NCBI GenBank assembly: GCA_042095055.1
Contig: JBELBZ010000019.1
Span: 1-45,962 of the forward strand
From: UBA8752 sp042095055
GTDB taxonomy: Bacteria; Bacteroidota; Bacteroidia; Flavobacteriales_D; Sanyastnellaceae
Length of the DNA: 45,962 bases
Direction of reading: 5' to 3'
In this document: one piece after another, positions 1 through 7,724 of the stretch
How the letters are laid out: each line of letters begins with the position of its first letter
Position numbering within the stretch: position 1 is the stretch's first letter
Notes under the pieces: model-generated
What the model was told of the DNA's origin: nothing
Database searches by the model: none
Seen by the model: the letters and a program-made list of their open reading frames with translations, nothing else
Program-made: the position numbers and the translations under genes

Positions 1-583
1 ACCTCGGCCAGCGCGCATCACGCGCTACATCGAGAACGGGCGAGAAATTCCAAGGGATACCCGAAGCGGTCACTTCAACAGCGGCGTTCTCGGCAAACTT
101 GCGGACCAGTGCCGTGTCCCAAGTGGCGGCAAGTCCGATTTGCTGGGGCCCCAGAACGGCGCCAGAAGTGTAGGTTGCTCCATGGATGGCATCGATGCCG
201 TACAACACGGGGATGCCCGTCGTTTTTTGGGCTGCTGCAGACTGAATCCCGCCGATGAATTCGTGCCACTGGGCAGGGCTATAGGCGTGTCCTCCGCAAT
301 TCAGGATGCTGCCCACCTTGAGGTCCACCAAAACCTTCTGCAATTTTGTGGTGTCCAGCCGGTGTGGCTTTTCCAGTTTAAAGGGTTTGCCCACACATAC
401 CATGTCGAGCGTAAGCTGCGTCATCTCGCCGGCCTTGTCTTCCAAGGACATGGTCCGAAGTACACTGTCTACAAAAGCGGCTTTTCTCTCGGCGACATCA
501 GGGGCAACTGAGGGCCTGCAGCTGGTCAGGAAGCCGATGCTCATGCAGCTGATGCCAGAAAGAAAAAAGGTGTTTAAACGCAT
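1..583 (-). CDS. GH3 beta-glucosidase-type lipoprotein (N-terminal part)
   Basis: The gene starts at ATG 583-581 and runs off the left edge, leaving 194 codons. The N-terminus is hydrophobic and ends in a lipobox-like GFLTSC, so an exported lipoprotein is likely. After that come the GH3 N-terminal hallmarks: a MSLEDKAGEMTQ helix near residue 45, IPVLYGIDAIHGATYT near residue 128, then PQQIGLAATWD and PWNFSPVLDVARDARWPR. These match BglX-like GH3 exo-beta-glucosidases. The nucleophile Asp lies beyond the edge and cannot be checked. GH3 enzymes release glucose from beta-glucan oligosaccharides, so it may serve the same substrate as the GH17/GH30/phosphorylase operon in this window, but that link is inference. 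It is divergent from the DUF4920 gene. Confidence 0.9.
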   Translation of the reverse strand, partial: MRLNTFFLSGISCMSIGFLTSCRPSVAPDVAERKAAFVDSVLRTMSLEDKAGEMTQLTLDMVCVGKPFKLEKPHRLDTTKLQKVLVDLKVGSILNCGGHAYSPAQWHEFIGGIQSAAAQKTTGIPVLYGIDAIHGATYTSGAVLGPQQIGLAATWDTALVRKFAENAAVEVTASGIPWNFSPVLDVARDARWPR

Positions 584-602
584 GGATGCGGAACAGATTT
601 GC

Positions 603-621
603 AAGTGTAAGAAATACACTT
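603..621. promoter_or_regulatory. Perfect 7-bp inverted repeat upstream of GH3 gene
   Basis: AAGTGTA (603-609) and TACACTT (615-621) form a perfect inverted repeat around a 5-nt AT-rich spacer, 20 bp upstream of the GH3 start codon. It sits in the 152-bp divergent region between GH3 (-) and DUF4920 (+). It could be an operator or a leader hairpin; nothing in the sequence decides between these. Confidence 0.35.
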
Positions 622-735
622 ATCAATTCCATCCGTTTGGGCCCAAAGCGCACAATCCGTTAGGATTTGAAAAGACGCTGTTTTAGCAAGGTTCTGCTGA
701 TGTTTGAATGTTGCATTTTGGTTTAGTTTGCCACC

Positions 736-1245
736 ATGATGAATGTGTTGGGTAATGGGCCCTTTTGGGCTGCAGTGGCAATCGGAGTTGTAACCGGTTT
801 GGGTTGTGCTGGCAGCAGCGCCCCAATTGAGGGAGGTGGTGAATCAGGACAGATGTTTTACGGATCGGTGATCGACTTGGATGAGACAGTGGACGCCCAA
901 GGTCTTCGCTCAGCTTTGGAGAATGAGGGCAGGGCTGCGGTTCGTTTCGAAGGAGAAATCACCGCTACCTGCGCCAAGAAGGGATGTTGGATGGATGTGG
1001 CGTCAGGTGAAGACACCGTCTTCGTGCGCTTCCTCGACTATGGTTTTTTTGTTCCTACCGAAGGGGCCGTGGGAAAGCGAACCGTGGTAGAAGGAGAGGC
1101 CTTCTATGACACGCTCACCGTGGATATGCTGCGACACTATGCAGAAGACGCGGGAGAATCTGAAGCCTACATAGCGTCCATTTCCGAGCCAGAATTGCAG
1201 CTTGCATTCACCGCTACGGGAGTGATGATCGAGTCGCAGGAGTGA
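736..1245 (+). CDS. DUF4920 lipoprotein
   Basis: A 169-residue protein with an N-terminal hydrophobic segment ending in a lipobox (GLGC, about residue 24), so it should be a membrane-anchored lipoprotein. The body shows the DUF4920 pattern: a FYGSVIDLDE opening, EGEITATCAKKGCWMDV near residues 74-90, then VRFLDYGFFVPTEGAVGK and an EGEAFYDTLTVD segment. The two cysteines of CAKKGC are the obvious candidate functional residues; DUF4920 is structurally related to small OB-fold-like domains, and its role is unknown. The next gene, a haem-motif lipoprotein, follows by 13 bp, so the two are probably co-transcribed. Confidence 0.8.
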   Translation: MMNVLGNGPFWAAVAIGVVTGLGCAGSSAPIEGGGESGQMFYGSVIDLDETVDAQGLRSALENEGRAAVRFEGEITATCAKKGCWMDVASGEDTVFVRFLDYGFFVPTEGAVGKRTVVEGEAFYDTLTVDMLRHYAEDAGESEAYIASISEPELQLAFTATGVMIESQE

Positions 1246-1258
1246 TGATTGAGAATGA

Positions 1259-1720
1259 ATGGCAACGATGAAACCCGCTAAACAGGTCCGTCCTTGGACG
1301 GTCATCGGCTTGATGCTGACAGCCGTTGTTCTGGCCAGGTGTGGGACGGCCCCTTCTTCAGCGCCGCAATTGGCACCGACCCAACCCAACCGCACAAGTC
1401 CACTGGCAGCATCCATGCGTTACTTGGATGCGGAATTGGTGGGGTTTCGGACCAGATTTTTAGAAGGAGACGGTGACTGGACGGGGGCGGCATTTACAGA
1501 GTTCGACCTCAATAATTTGGCGCCAACGGACTCCAGTATGCTCGTGGACGGTTACCAAGCACTGGCCATTGCTTTTGAAAAGCGAATTGCTGACTTCAAT
1601 GCCCACCCCAACCCCGACTCTTACTCGTCGGTGGTCACAGGCTGTATTTCATGCCATCAAAAGGCTTGCCCTGGTCCTTTGGAACGCATTTCAAAACGAG
1701 AACTCCCTGCTGGAAAGTAA
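1259..1720 (+). CDS. Cytochrome c-like lipoprotein with one CxxCH motif
   Basis: A 153-residue protein with a basic N-terminus, a hydrophobic segment and a lipobox-like LARC near residue 28. A single haem c attachment motif, CISCHQ, lies near residue 130, followed by ACPGPLERISK. The middle is alpha-helical in character (DGYQALAIAFEKRIADFNAH), as in small cytochrome c'-like or cytochrome-subunit proteins. A periplasmic electron-transfer role is inferred from the motif alone. An alternative start is ATG 1268 (MKPAK), nine bases downstream. It follows the DUF4920 gene closely. Confidence 0.7.
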   Translation: MATMKPAKQVRPWTVIGLMLTAVVLARCGTAPSSAPQLAPTQPNRTSPLAASMRYLDAELVGFRTRFLEGDGDWTGAAFTEFDLNNLAPTDSSMLVDGYQALAIAFEKRIADFNAHPNPDSYSSVVTGCISCHQKACPGPLERISKRELPAGK

Positions 1721-1753
1721 TCGGTTTTACCATTCAGGACCATGAGGTATAGA

Positions 1754-2181
1754 TTGTTGCCCTCTTTTATGGGGGCACGTCCCTACGAACAGGCTCATGC
1801 GCGCGGTGTCAAGCTGGTCGGTGCGACTTNNNNNNNNNNNNNNNNNNNNNNNNNNNNNNNNNNNNNNNNNNNNNNNNNNNNNNNNNNNNNNNNNNNNNNN
1901 NNNNNNNNNNNNNNNNNNNNNNNNNNNNNGCACGTCCCTACGAACAGGCTCATGCGCGCGGTGTCAAGCTGGTCGGTGCGACTTGTCATTATGTCACGGC
2001 GGCTTTGGACCAAGGCCCGATTATAGACCAGGAAGTCACACGAATCAGTCACCGAGACACTCCGGCGGACCTCCGACGCAAGGGAAGAATCAGTGAGCGC
2101 GAAGCCTTGGCGCGTGGGTTGCGCCTGCACCTTGAAGATCGGGTTTTTATCCGGGGCAACCGTACCGTCATTTTTGATTGA
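1754..2181 (+). pseudogene. purU: purU (formyltetrahydrofolate deformylase) 3' remnant, interrupted by gap
   Basis: Bases 1754-1829 encode LLPSFMGARPYEQAHARGVK.., and after the N gap 1930-2181 repeats that segment and continues CHYVTAALDQGPIIDQEVTR to a TGA at 2179-2181. This is the C-terminal third of PurU (LPSF.GA.PY..A..RGVK, H-Y-V-T, GPII.QEV.R, LARGLRLH). The N-terminal ACT domain and most of the formyltransferase fold are missing: upstream of LLPSF the sequence no longer resembles PurU. About 88 residues remain of an expected 280. The two sides are in the same frame if the 55-bp overlap is collapsed. Either a decayed gene or a mis-joined contig explains it. Confidence 0.7.
1775..1984. 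other. 100-N scaffold gap flanked by identical 55-bp sequence
   Basis: Bases 1775-1829 and 1930-1984 are identical, and they abut the N run at 1830-1929. The contig ends therefore overlap by exactly 55 bp, typical of an unresolved assembly-graph node, and no sequence need be missing. Collapsing the overlap restores a continuous purU reading frame. Confidence 0.85.
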
Positions 2182-2231
2182 CGGCTGCGGGCCACAAGCA
2201 TTGAGCGCATGCAGCGCCCTTGGAAACGTCC

Positions 2232-2291
2232 TGAAATAAGAAATCCGCACCGTCCACGTCCGGCCGAAGCCTTCTGTTTCTGATGCGGATT
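2232..2291 (-). terminator. Possible terminator at the far end of the structured region (minus)
   Basis: TGCGGATT (2284-2291) pairs with AATCCGCA (2242-2249), and on the minus strand the second arm is followed by TCTTATTTC. The loop contains GGC-UUCG-GCC on the minus strand. If real, it would end a minus-strand transcript starting just after the terminator at 2986-3022. The long loop makes it only a moderate candidate. Confidence 0.35.
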
Positions 2292-2960
2292 CTTCCAGGC
2301 ATGGCCCACCCTAGGGTGTCCTGCTCATGAAGTAACGGGGGTTCTTCATGCTTCGCCTTTTTAGGGGCAACCTGGACCTCAAAGCGTCGGAACTGACGTG
2401 GTCAATGACCATTGACTTGTCCTGAATGCACCCGGCCTTCCTTGCGGACTGCGCGGTTCAATTCGCGAGCGAACTGAGTCGGCCTTCGGGGTTGCCCCTT
2501 CTGGCCCAAGCATCCCGGGGTCAACTGCCTTGCGGCGTGCCTGTCCCTGGGCTCTTTGGCGCATCGCGTCACACGGGGTGACCCGATGTCGGGCCGTTTT
2601 CCTTTCGGAGATCAGCCCTTCCTCAGTACTTCGGATCGAAACCCTTGGTACTCACCGCCCTTGTCTCCGAAGAGATGACCGCGACTCTCGTCTTGGTCCC
2701 CACTGCCGAGGCAGTTCCGGTTAAACCGGTTGGGTGCAGCGCCTCCTTTGTTTAGGTGCGGGATTGCTCCCGTGTGAGCCAGGCTCCATCCATTCTCAGG
2801 ATGCCTTTGCGCCGGAGGTCGGCAACTCCTCTGCTTTCGCTTTGGAGGTCAACAGAACCGAGGTTCTTCCCGCTGCCTTGACCTGAGTCAATCTTTCGGG
2901 GGTCCGACAGAAGGTCTCCCTTCACCCCCGGAGGGGACGCCTCGCCGAAGCGCTGCGTTG
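2242..2960. ncRNA. Candidate large structured non-coding RNA (no known family recognised)
   Basis: About 700 bp with no credible reading frame but dense perfect helices. Nested pairs include 2326-2332/2344-2350; 2363-2372/2490-2499 (10 bp, enclosing hairpins 2401-2406/2411-2416 and 2460-2465/2470-2475); 2604-2611/2664-2671 around 2625-2629/2648-2652; 2702-2706/2711-2715; 2759-2763/2768-2772; 2846-2852/2878-2884 around 2854-2858/2863-2867; and 2897-2903/2924-2930 around 2910-2914/2919-2923. Three short hairpins share a CGAG (CUCG on the other strand) loop. Strand is unresolved. G-U extensions favour plus: 2892-2903/2924-2935 becomes 12 bp and 2756-2763/2768-2775 becomes 8 bp. UUCG and GNRA loops and a T-rich hairpin at 2232-2291 favour minus. 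RNase P, tmRNA, SRP and rRNA core motifs were looked for and not seen. Confidence 0.5.
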
Positions 2961-2985
2961 TCGTTGCTGACAGGACAATAGTGGG

Positions 2986-3022
2986 GCATAAAAACGAAAC
3001 GGACCCCCTTTGGAGATCCGTT
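2986..3022 (-). terminator. Rho-independent terminator of the large T9SS protein gene
   Basis: Read on the minus strand, 3022-3012 pairs with 3008-2998 through a 3-nt AAA loop to give an 11-bp stem that includes two G-U pairs, followed by TTCGTTTTTATG. The G-U pairs and T-run exist only in the minus direction, so it terminates the gene ending at 3148. Confidence 0.75.
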
Positions 3023-3147
3023 GTCGTTCACAACGTGGTAACAGGCGTTATCCACAATTGTTAATACCTAAAGCAGTATTCAGCGCGAAACTACACTGGG
3101 CCTTTTCTGTGGTAAAATGAATGGCCCTTGAGTTTGTAGTCGTTGAC

Positions 3148-6100
3148 TCATCGGGCCACCATCACTTTGCCGGTGGCGGTCTTTGAGCCTTGGGTTCCTT
3201 CCGCAGTGTAGATGCCTGCTGGCCATCCGCTCACATCGAACACCCACGCGGCAGGGCCGTCCTGGGGCATCACGGTTTTTTCTGCGATGAGTTTGCCCAT
3301 CATGTCTTTGATGCGAACCACGACGGGAGCTTCATTGTCAAAACCTTCGCCGAGGATGTTTACGATCTCTCCAGTGGGAGTAGGATAGATGCTGAAGTCC
3401 ACGGTGTCGTCCCAGCCGCTCATGTTAAAGTTGGTATTGCCACTGGTCACGCCAGGCGCATCCCCGCAGTCGGTGCCAATGCCCAAGCTCATGGTGTTGT
3501 CGCCGTTCGGGTCAAAGGTGGCGGTGGTCATCAAATCGCCGTCCATCCAAACTTCAAGCCACCCTTGGTTCCATCCGTCATTGCCGGCATCATGCAAGGT
3601 CATGCTGTAGCAGCCTGAAGCCATACATGTGGTGTGGGTGTGTACCCCGAAATCACCCATGGCACTGGAAGACACCCAGGTAGAATCACCTGTTGTATCA
3701 TCCATCCCCTCCATGGTCCAAGAGACTGCTGCACCGTCTGTCATGGTGTAGGTCACAAACGTGACTTCGATGAGAGGGCAGGAAGCGTATTCACAGGACC
3801 CGTCCTCGGCGTCGGCCTCTGCGTTGAAGTTGGTGGCACCCGGGTCGGTGCAGCCCCAAATGGTGAGAATTTCGCCACATCCAGCACCCACTTCAAACGG
3901 GAAGGATGCAAATTCTCCCTCATCCAGGGTGAATGTCAAGGCACTGTTACCTGAAGTCAGGATAAGCAAACCACCTCCCCAGCCGTCGCCGAAGCTGTCA
4001 TACAGCTCGAGGGTATAGCAGCCATCTTCCAAGCAGGCGGTGTAGCCACTGAGTGTTCCATCAGGCCCGAGGTTGTTCCCTTGTCCGATGAGCACGGCGT
4101 TGCCGGTGGAATCCAGGAGGGCCCAGCTGACCTCGTCAATGAAGGGGTCGCTTCCTTGGAAGAAGAGTCCCGTGACGGTGTTCAAGTCGCCACAATCGAC
4201 GAAGGACGTGTCCACGTTGTCATAGAAACAGCTGCCATCATCGTAAGTCGCCAAGGCATCGTAGTTCAATGCAAAGGGGTCTGTACAACCCCAAATCGGA
4301 TCATTGCCTCCGCTGATGTCTTCACCACAATCATCGGCCAAGCCAAACTCGATGTCGAGGGCATTCGACCCTTCGAGTGATCCATTGACCCACTCGGTGT
4401 TGTTTGCTGTAATCCAGAAATATCCACCATTCCAAGAATCTCCGCCCGCGATGTTGCTCATGGTGGCGATATAGCATTCTTCAGGGTCCAAGCAGACGTC
4501 GATGAAGTCAATGGTCAGGTCGGGATAGCCTTCTTGGCTGTAGAGCACCTCTCCCTGGCTGTCGGTGATGGTCAGTGCCACCTCGTTGCCTTGGGAGAAA
4601 GTGCAGACGTACAATTGGCCGGCCACCCCTTCGTCACAGGTAAAGGGCACCACACAAGAGCCGTCATCCGCAGTCGCCAGCGGATTGTAGTTGGTGGCTT
4701 CTGGGTCGGTGCAACCCAAGATGGAGATTTCGCAGTCTGTTTCATTGACACCGAAAGCGTAGACCGCTTCGAAGGCGTCGTCTTCAATGGTGTAAGTGAT
4801 GGGGGCTTCTCCATCGATGCTGACCTCAGCGCTTCCTCCGCCCCAGCCATTGGAGACGAGGTAGAAGTTGTAGCATCCGTCCGAAAGACAGCCATAAGAG
4901 GCGTATCCGTTTTCATCGTACAAGCCCACAAAAGTGTTGATGTAGCCGGTTGCATTGGTGAAATACGTGCTGACGGGAGAGAACCAACCCAGCTCGAGGG
5001 AATCCAATGGGTTGTTGACCGAATAAATGCTGATCAAGTGGTCTTCGCCACACTCGGGCATATAGAGGCATCCGCTCTCTGCTGTCGCATTCGGATCGTA
5101 GTTCAATCCCTCTGGATCGGTGCAGCCATAAACCGGTGGCTCGCTGCAATCGCCCTCCCACTGAAAGTAGGCTCCTGCGCATTCGAGTTCGCAAATGTTG
5201 CTGAAGGTCAGGGTTTGGCCACTGTAGTAATCGTAGCCGCAAACGGGATCGTAAACGTCAGGGCAATCGCAGGGTTCCAGGCAGGAACCATTGTCGTCCG
5301 TGGCTGCTGGGTTGTAGTTCGGTGCCTCGGGGTCGGTACATCCCAGTACAAACAAGGTGCACCCGTCTGTATTGATGCCCAACGACGTTTCGTATACCGC
5401 GAGGTCTGCAGGTATGACGATGGTTTCCTGAAGCACGCCATTGAGGAACACTTCAAGGGTGGTTTCCAATCCAAAGAAGTTGTTGGGGTGAATGGTCAGG
5501 TTGTAGCATCCATCTTCGATGCAGCCCCCTTGGATCCACTGTCCGGCGTCGTCAATTTCATTGGATGAGGGATACCAATACACGCCGTCTTCTCCCATTG
5601 CATAGAACTCTCCAAAGCCCCAAAAGGAGTCGCCAGTGGAGGCTTGGATGATTTCCAACGTGTTGCTCGCGCTACAATCAATGGGATATTGACAGCAACA
5701 GTCCGCATTGGCAGAGGGGTCAAAATTCAGGGCCAAAGTGTCCATGCATCCCCAGATGTCGGTGTTGCCTCCGCCGTTGCCTTCTCCGTCGCTGTCGATC
5801 AGGTTGCCTCCGCAGCTTGGACTGAACCCGACAGAAAATGCGGCAAAGGATCCTTGTTCGAGCGTCAAGGGACCTACCATAATGCCAAGAGCGGCGTAGT
5901 TGATGGAAATGGTGGCGCCATTCCATCCGTCACCGAAGCTGTCGTGCATCTCCAACGTGTAACAAGAGTCTTCTAGGCATGCAGTCTGAACAGCACTGGA
6001 ATTGCTTTCATAACCGTTGCCGCTGGCCACCACAACCCCGTCCTCGTCCAAGATGTCCCAGGAGACTTCGTCGCCCCACAGTTCAGTGTAGATCGCAATA

Positions 6101-6180
6101 TCTGCTTGGAAGAGGCAGTCGTCTTGGGCAGTTCCGAAGAAGCCCAAAGCCAAGAGGCTGAGGAGTAAAAAATTTCTCAT
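3148..6180 (-). CDS. Large T9SS-exported modular protein with GCTDP/DDGSC repeats and a Kazal-like domain
   Basis: A 1010-residue secreted protein. ATG 6180 was chosen because MRNFLLLSLLALGFFGTAQ is a clean signal peptide; a further seven codons upstream are also open. Six copies of a beta-rich module carrying a CY-x-L-x-x-x-DSFGDGW-type core alternate with six short cysteine modules of the form GCTDP-x-A-x-NY-x-P-x-A-x-x-DDGSC. Around residues 298-343 lies a Kazal-like segment (CDCPDVYDPVCGYD, then NICELECAG), typical of serine-protease inhibitors. The last 80 residues (from DFSIYPTPTGEIVNI to KVMVAR) form a T9SS type A sorting domain, so export through the outer membrane and surface attachment are expected. 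Acidic, Asp-rich loops suggest calcium binding. The substrate or partner is unknown. A terminator follows at 2986-3022. Confidence 0.85.
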   Translation of the reverse strand: MRNFLLLSLLALGFFGTAQDDCLFQADIAIYTELWGDEVSWDILDEDGVVVASGNGYESNSSAVQTACLEDSCYTLEMHDSFGDGWNGATISINYAALGIMVGPLTLEQGSFAAFSVGFSPSCGGNLIDSDGEGNGGGNTDIWGCMDTLALNFDPSANADCCCQYPIDCSASNTLEIIQASTGDSFWGFGEFYAMGEDGVYWYPSSNEIDDAGQWIQGGCIEDGCYNLTIHPNNFFGLETTLEVFLNGVLQETIVIPADLAVYETSLGINTDGCTLFVLGCTDPEAPNYNPAATDDNGSCLEPCDCPDVYDPVCGYDYYSGQTLTFSNICELECAGAYFQWEGDCSEPPVYGCTDPEGLNYDPNATAESGCLYMPECGEDHLISIYSVNNPLDSLELGWFSPVSTYFTNATGYINTFVGLYDENGYASYGCLSDGCYNFYLVSNGWGGGSAEVSIDGEAPITYTIEDDAFEAVYAFGVNETDCEISILGCTDPEATNYNPLATADDGSCVVPFTCDEGVAGQLYVCTFSQGNEVALTITDSQGEVLYSQEGYPDLTIDFIDVCLDPEECYIATMSNIAGGDSWNGGYFWITANNTEWVNGSLEGSNALDIEFGLADDCGEDISGGNDPIWGCTDPFALNYDALATYDDGSCFYDNVDTSFVDCGDLNTVTGLFFQGSDPFIDEVSWALLDSTGNAVLIGQGNNLGPDGTLSGYTACLEDGCYTLELYDSFGDGWGGGLLILTSGNSALTFTLDEGEFASFPFEVGAGCGEILTIWGCTDPGATNFNAEADAEDGSCEYASCPLIEVTFVTYTMTDGAAVSWTMEGMDDTTGDSTWVSSSAMGDFGVHTHTTCMASGCYSMTLHDAGNDGWNQGWLEVWMDGDLMTTATFDPNGDNTMSLGIGTDCGDAPGVTSGNTNFNMSGWDDTVDFSIYPTPTGEIVNILGEGFDNEAPVVVRIKDMMGKLIAEKTVMPQDGPAAWVFDVSGWPAGIYTAEGTQGSKTATGKVMVAR

Positions 6181-6387
6181 TGTAATCAGGGTCCAGTCCA
6201 ATAAGCCCGGTTACATCCCAAAAGTTGCACGGGCTTTTTTGAACTGGCGAATTTCGCTCAAATGAGACAAATGTCGATGTGCCGCATTGCGGCGCTGATG
6301 GTTGAGATCAGGTGCAGGATTTCTTTGGTTTCACATCATTGTGAAGCAAACCCTGCTTGTCTCAATGGAAATCGTGACTTTTGGGTC

Positions 6388-7170
6388 ATGTCAAAGCATA
6401 GAGTACCTGTTCTTTTGCTGTCGATTGTGGCCTTGGTTGAGGTTCACTGGGCGCAAGGCGTGGACAACGTTTGTCCCCAAGGTTGGGAGGAGAAAGCCCG
6501 GGCATTCTCAGAGGCCAAATTGAATGGTGATGTCAATGGGGCCGCCGAATATCTGCGGCCGGACAAAAGAGAGATGTGGGCTGAATGGATGGCCTGGGAT
6601 TTGGACCGCTCAAGGCAGCGCATCCTTGGCTTTTCCGAGGAGGTACAGGAAAGGGTTAGCAAAGAAAAGGACATCGCCAAGCAGCGGCTTGCAGTCTCTG
6701 TTTATTCCTGCATGTCAGTTGCTCCACCGAAAGGAAGGTTCCGCATACAGATGGACCCAGATGGCCGGTCTTACAGCTTTTTGACCATGGCTTATGAGGA
6801 TGAGGAGTGGTGGGTCGAGGACAACCTGTACAATTTGGCGCCTGAACAGAAAAGGGTGTTCACGGCGTACACGCAAGCGTTGGACGCTGGCAGTTGGGAA
6901 GAAGCGGAGGCTTGGGTGGCCAGGGCTGTGCTTCCGCGTTTTGCATCATACCGTGCTGAAGTTTCTTCTTTTTTGTCGGGAGGAGGGGCCATTGCCGAAG
7001 CATATGAGCGCCGCGCTGCAGCTCGCGCTGCAGAATGGGACGACATGTTTATTCGCGCGGAAATGGAGTCAGAAGACATCATTGTCGTGCATGCCGAATT
7101 TCCAACCGCGGAGAGCGTTTCCTCAGAAATGGTCAAGGTCGATGGGACTTGGCGCATTCTGTTCAGATGA
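6388..7170 (+). CDS. Exported protein of unknown function
   Basis: 260 residues from ATG 6388, chosen because it gives a signal peptide (MSKHRVPVLLLSIVALVEVHWAQG); the frame is open 42 codons further upstream but without sense. The mature protein has an early helical region (WEEKARAFSEAKLNGDVNGAAEYL), a beta-rich middle (RFRIQMDPDGRSYSFLTM, then WWVEDNLY) and a repeat of this helix-then-sheet arrangement in the C-terminal half (FTAYTQALDAGSWEEAEAWV and MVKVDGTWRILF). It could therefore be two SnoaL/NTF2-like units, but no family was recognised with certainty. Its stop overlaps the start of the next gene (ATGA), indicating translational coupling. Confidence 0.7.
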   Translation: MSKHRVPVLLLSIVALVEVHWAQGVDNVCPQGWEEKARAFSEAKLNGDVNGAAEYLRPDKREMWAEWMAWDLDRSRQRILGFSEEVQERVSKEKDIAKQRLAVSVYSCMSVAPPKGRFRIQMDPDGRSYSFLTMAYEDEEWWVEDNLYNLAPEQKRVFTAYTQALDAGSWEEAEAWVARAVLPRFASYRAEVSSFLSGGGAIAEAYERRAAARAAEWDDMFIRAEMESEDIIVVHAEFPTAESVSSEMVKVDGTWRILFR

Positions 7171-7625
7171 GTTTGTCTATCCGTGAAAGGGTCGTTGCTG
7201 CTTTGGAGGCTGCCATGAAGGAAGGGCTCGAGCGCGCACAGGCGGGGTTTCAGGAACTCCAAGGAAGTTTGGAGGGCGAGTCCAAGAGCACTGCTGGTGA
7301 CAAGCACGAGACGGGCAGGGCCATGGTTCAGATGGAAATGGAGCAGGCTGCATTGCGCCTTTCACGGGTGGAGGGCATGGTTCGGCAATGGCAGTCTTTG
7401 GCCCCAGCTCGGGGCAGAAAAGAAGTCCGCCCCGGTAGCGTGGTGTGTACAGACCACGGGGGCTTTGTGATCGGAGTGGCTTGGGGGGCTTTCGATGTCC
7501 CTGAATTGGGCCTGTGGCGTGCGATATCTGCTGATGCTCCGCTCGCACAGGCACTGCAAGCAAGGGGGCCTGATAGCGCTGTTGAATTCAGAGGGAAGCA
7601 GTGGAACATTTCATCTGTCGAATAG
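7167..7625 (+). CDS. GreA/GreB-like small protein
   Basis: A 152-residue protein starting at ATG 7167, which overlaps the previous stop codon as ATGA. It begins with an alpha-helical coiled-coil (RERVVAALEAAMKEGLERA, then SKSTAGDKHETGRAMVQMEMEQAALRL), continues with a short beta-rich tail containing VRPGSVVCTDHGGFVIGVAWG, and ends in QWNISSVE. This matches a Flavobacteriia family with a Gre-factor-like coiled coil and FKBP-like tail that is often misnamed 3-oxoacyl-ACP synthase. The conserved TAGDKHETGRAMVQ segment is its signature. A function at RNA polymerase is possible but not shown by the sequence. Confidence 0.7.
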   Translation: MSLSIRERVVAALEAAMKEGLERAQAGFQELQGSLEGESKSTAGDKHETGRAMVQMEMEQAALRLSRVEGMVRQWQSLAPARGRKEVRPGSVVCTDHGGFVIGVAWGAFDVPELGLWRAISADAPLAQALQARGPDSAVEFRGKQWNISSVE

Positions 7626-7700
7626 CGAGCACCGTGCATTCTTGAGCCTGAATGGTGGAAAACAGTTCGCTCGCGTGGCTGCAATAGCACACGAAGGCTC

Positions 7701-7708
7701 TACATTTG
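7701..7708 (+). promoter_or_regulatory. Bacteroidota-type -7 element (TACATTTG)
   Basis: TACATTTG fits the Bacteroidota -7 consensus TAnnTTTG exactly and lies 16 bp before the cold-shock-domain gene. No convincing -33 TTTG is visible about 20 bp upstream. It would give a very short leader. Confidence 0.4.
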
Positions 7709-7724
7709 CAGCAAAATCAACGAT

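Noticed and set aside
2379..2564. Short minus-strand frame in the structured region
   Set aside because: Arg/Pro-rich without domain, crossed by strong RNA helices; not credible as coding.
2282..2985. rRNA, RNase P RNA, tmRNA or SRP RNA
   Set aside because: The conserved core strings of these RNAs were not found on either strand.
4534..5568. Long plus-strand open frame inside the T9SS protein gene
   Set aside because: It is the antisense shadow of the repetitive Asp/Gly-rich modules; the opposite strand has a signal peptide, domains and a sorting domain.
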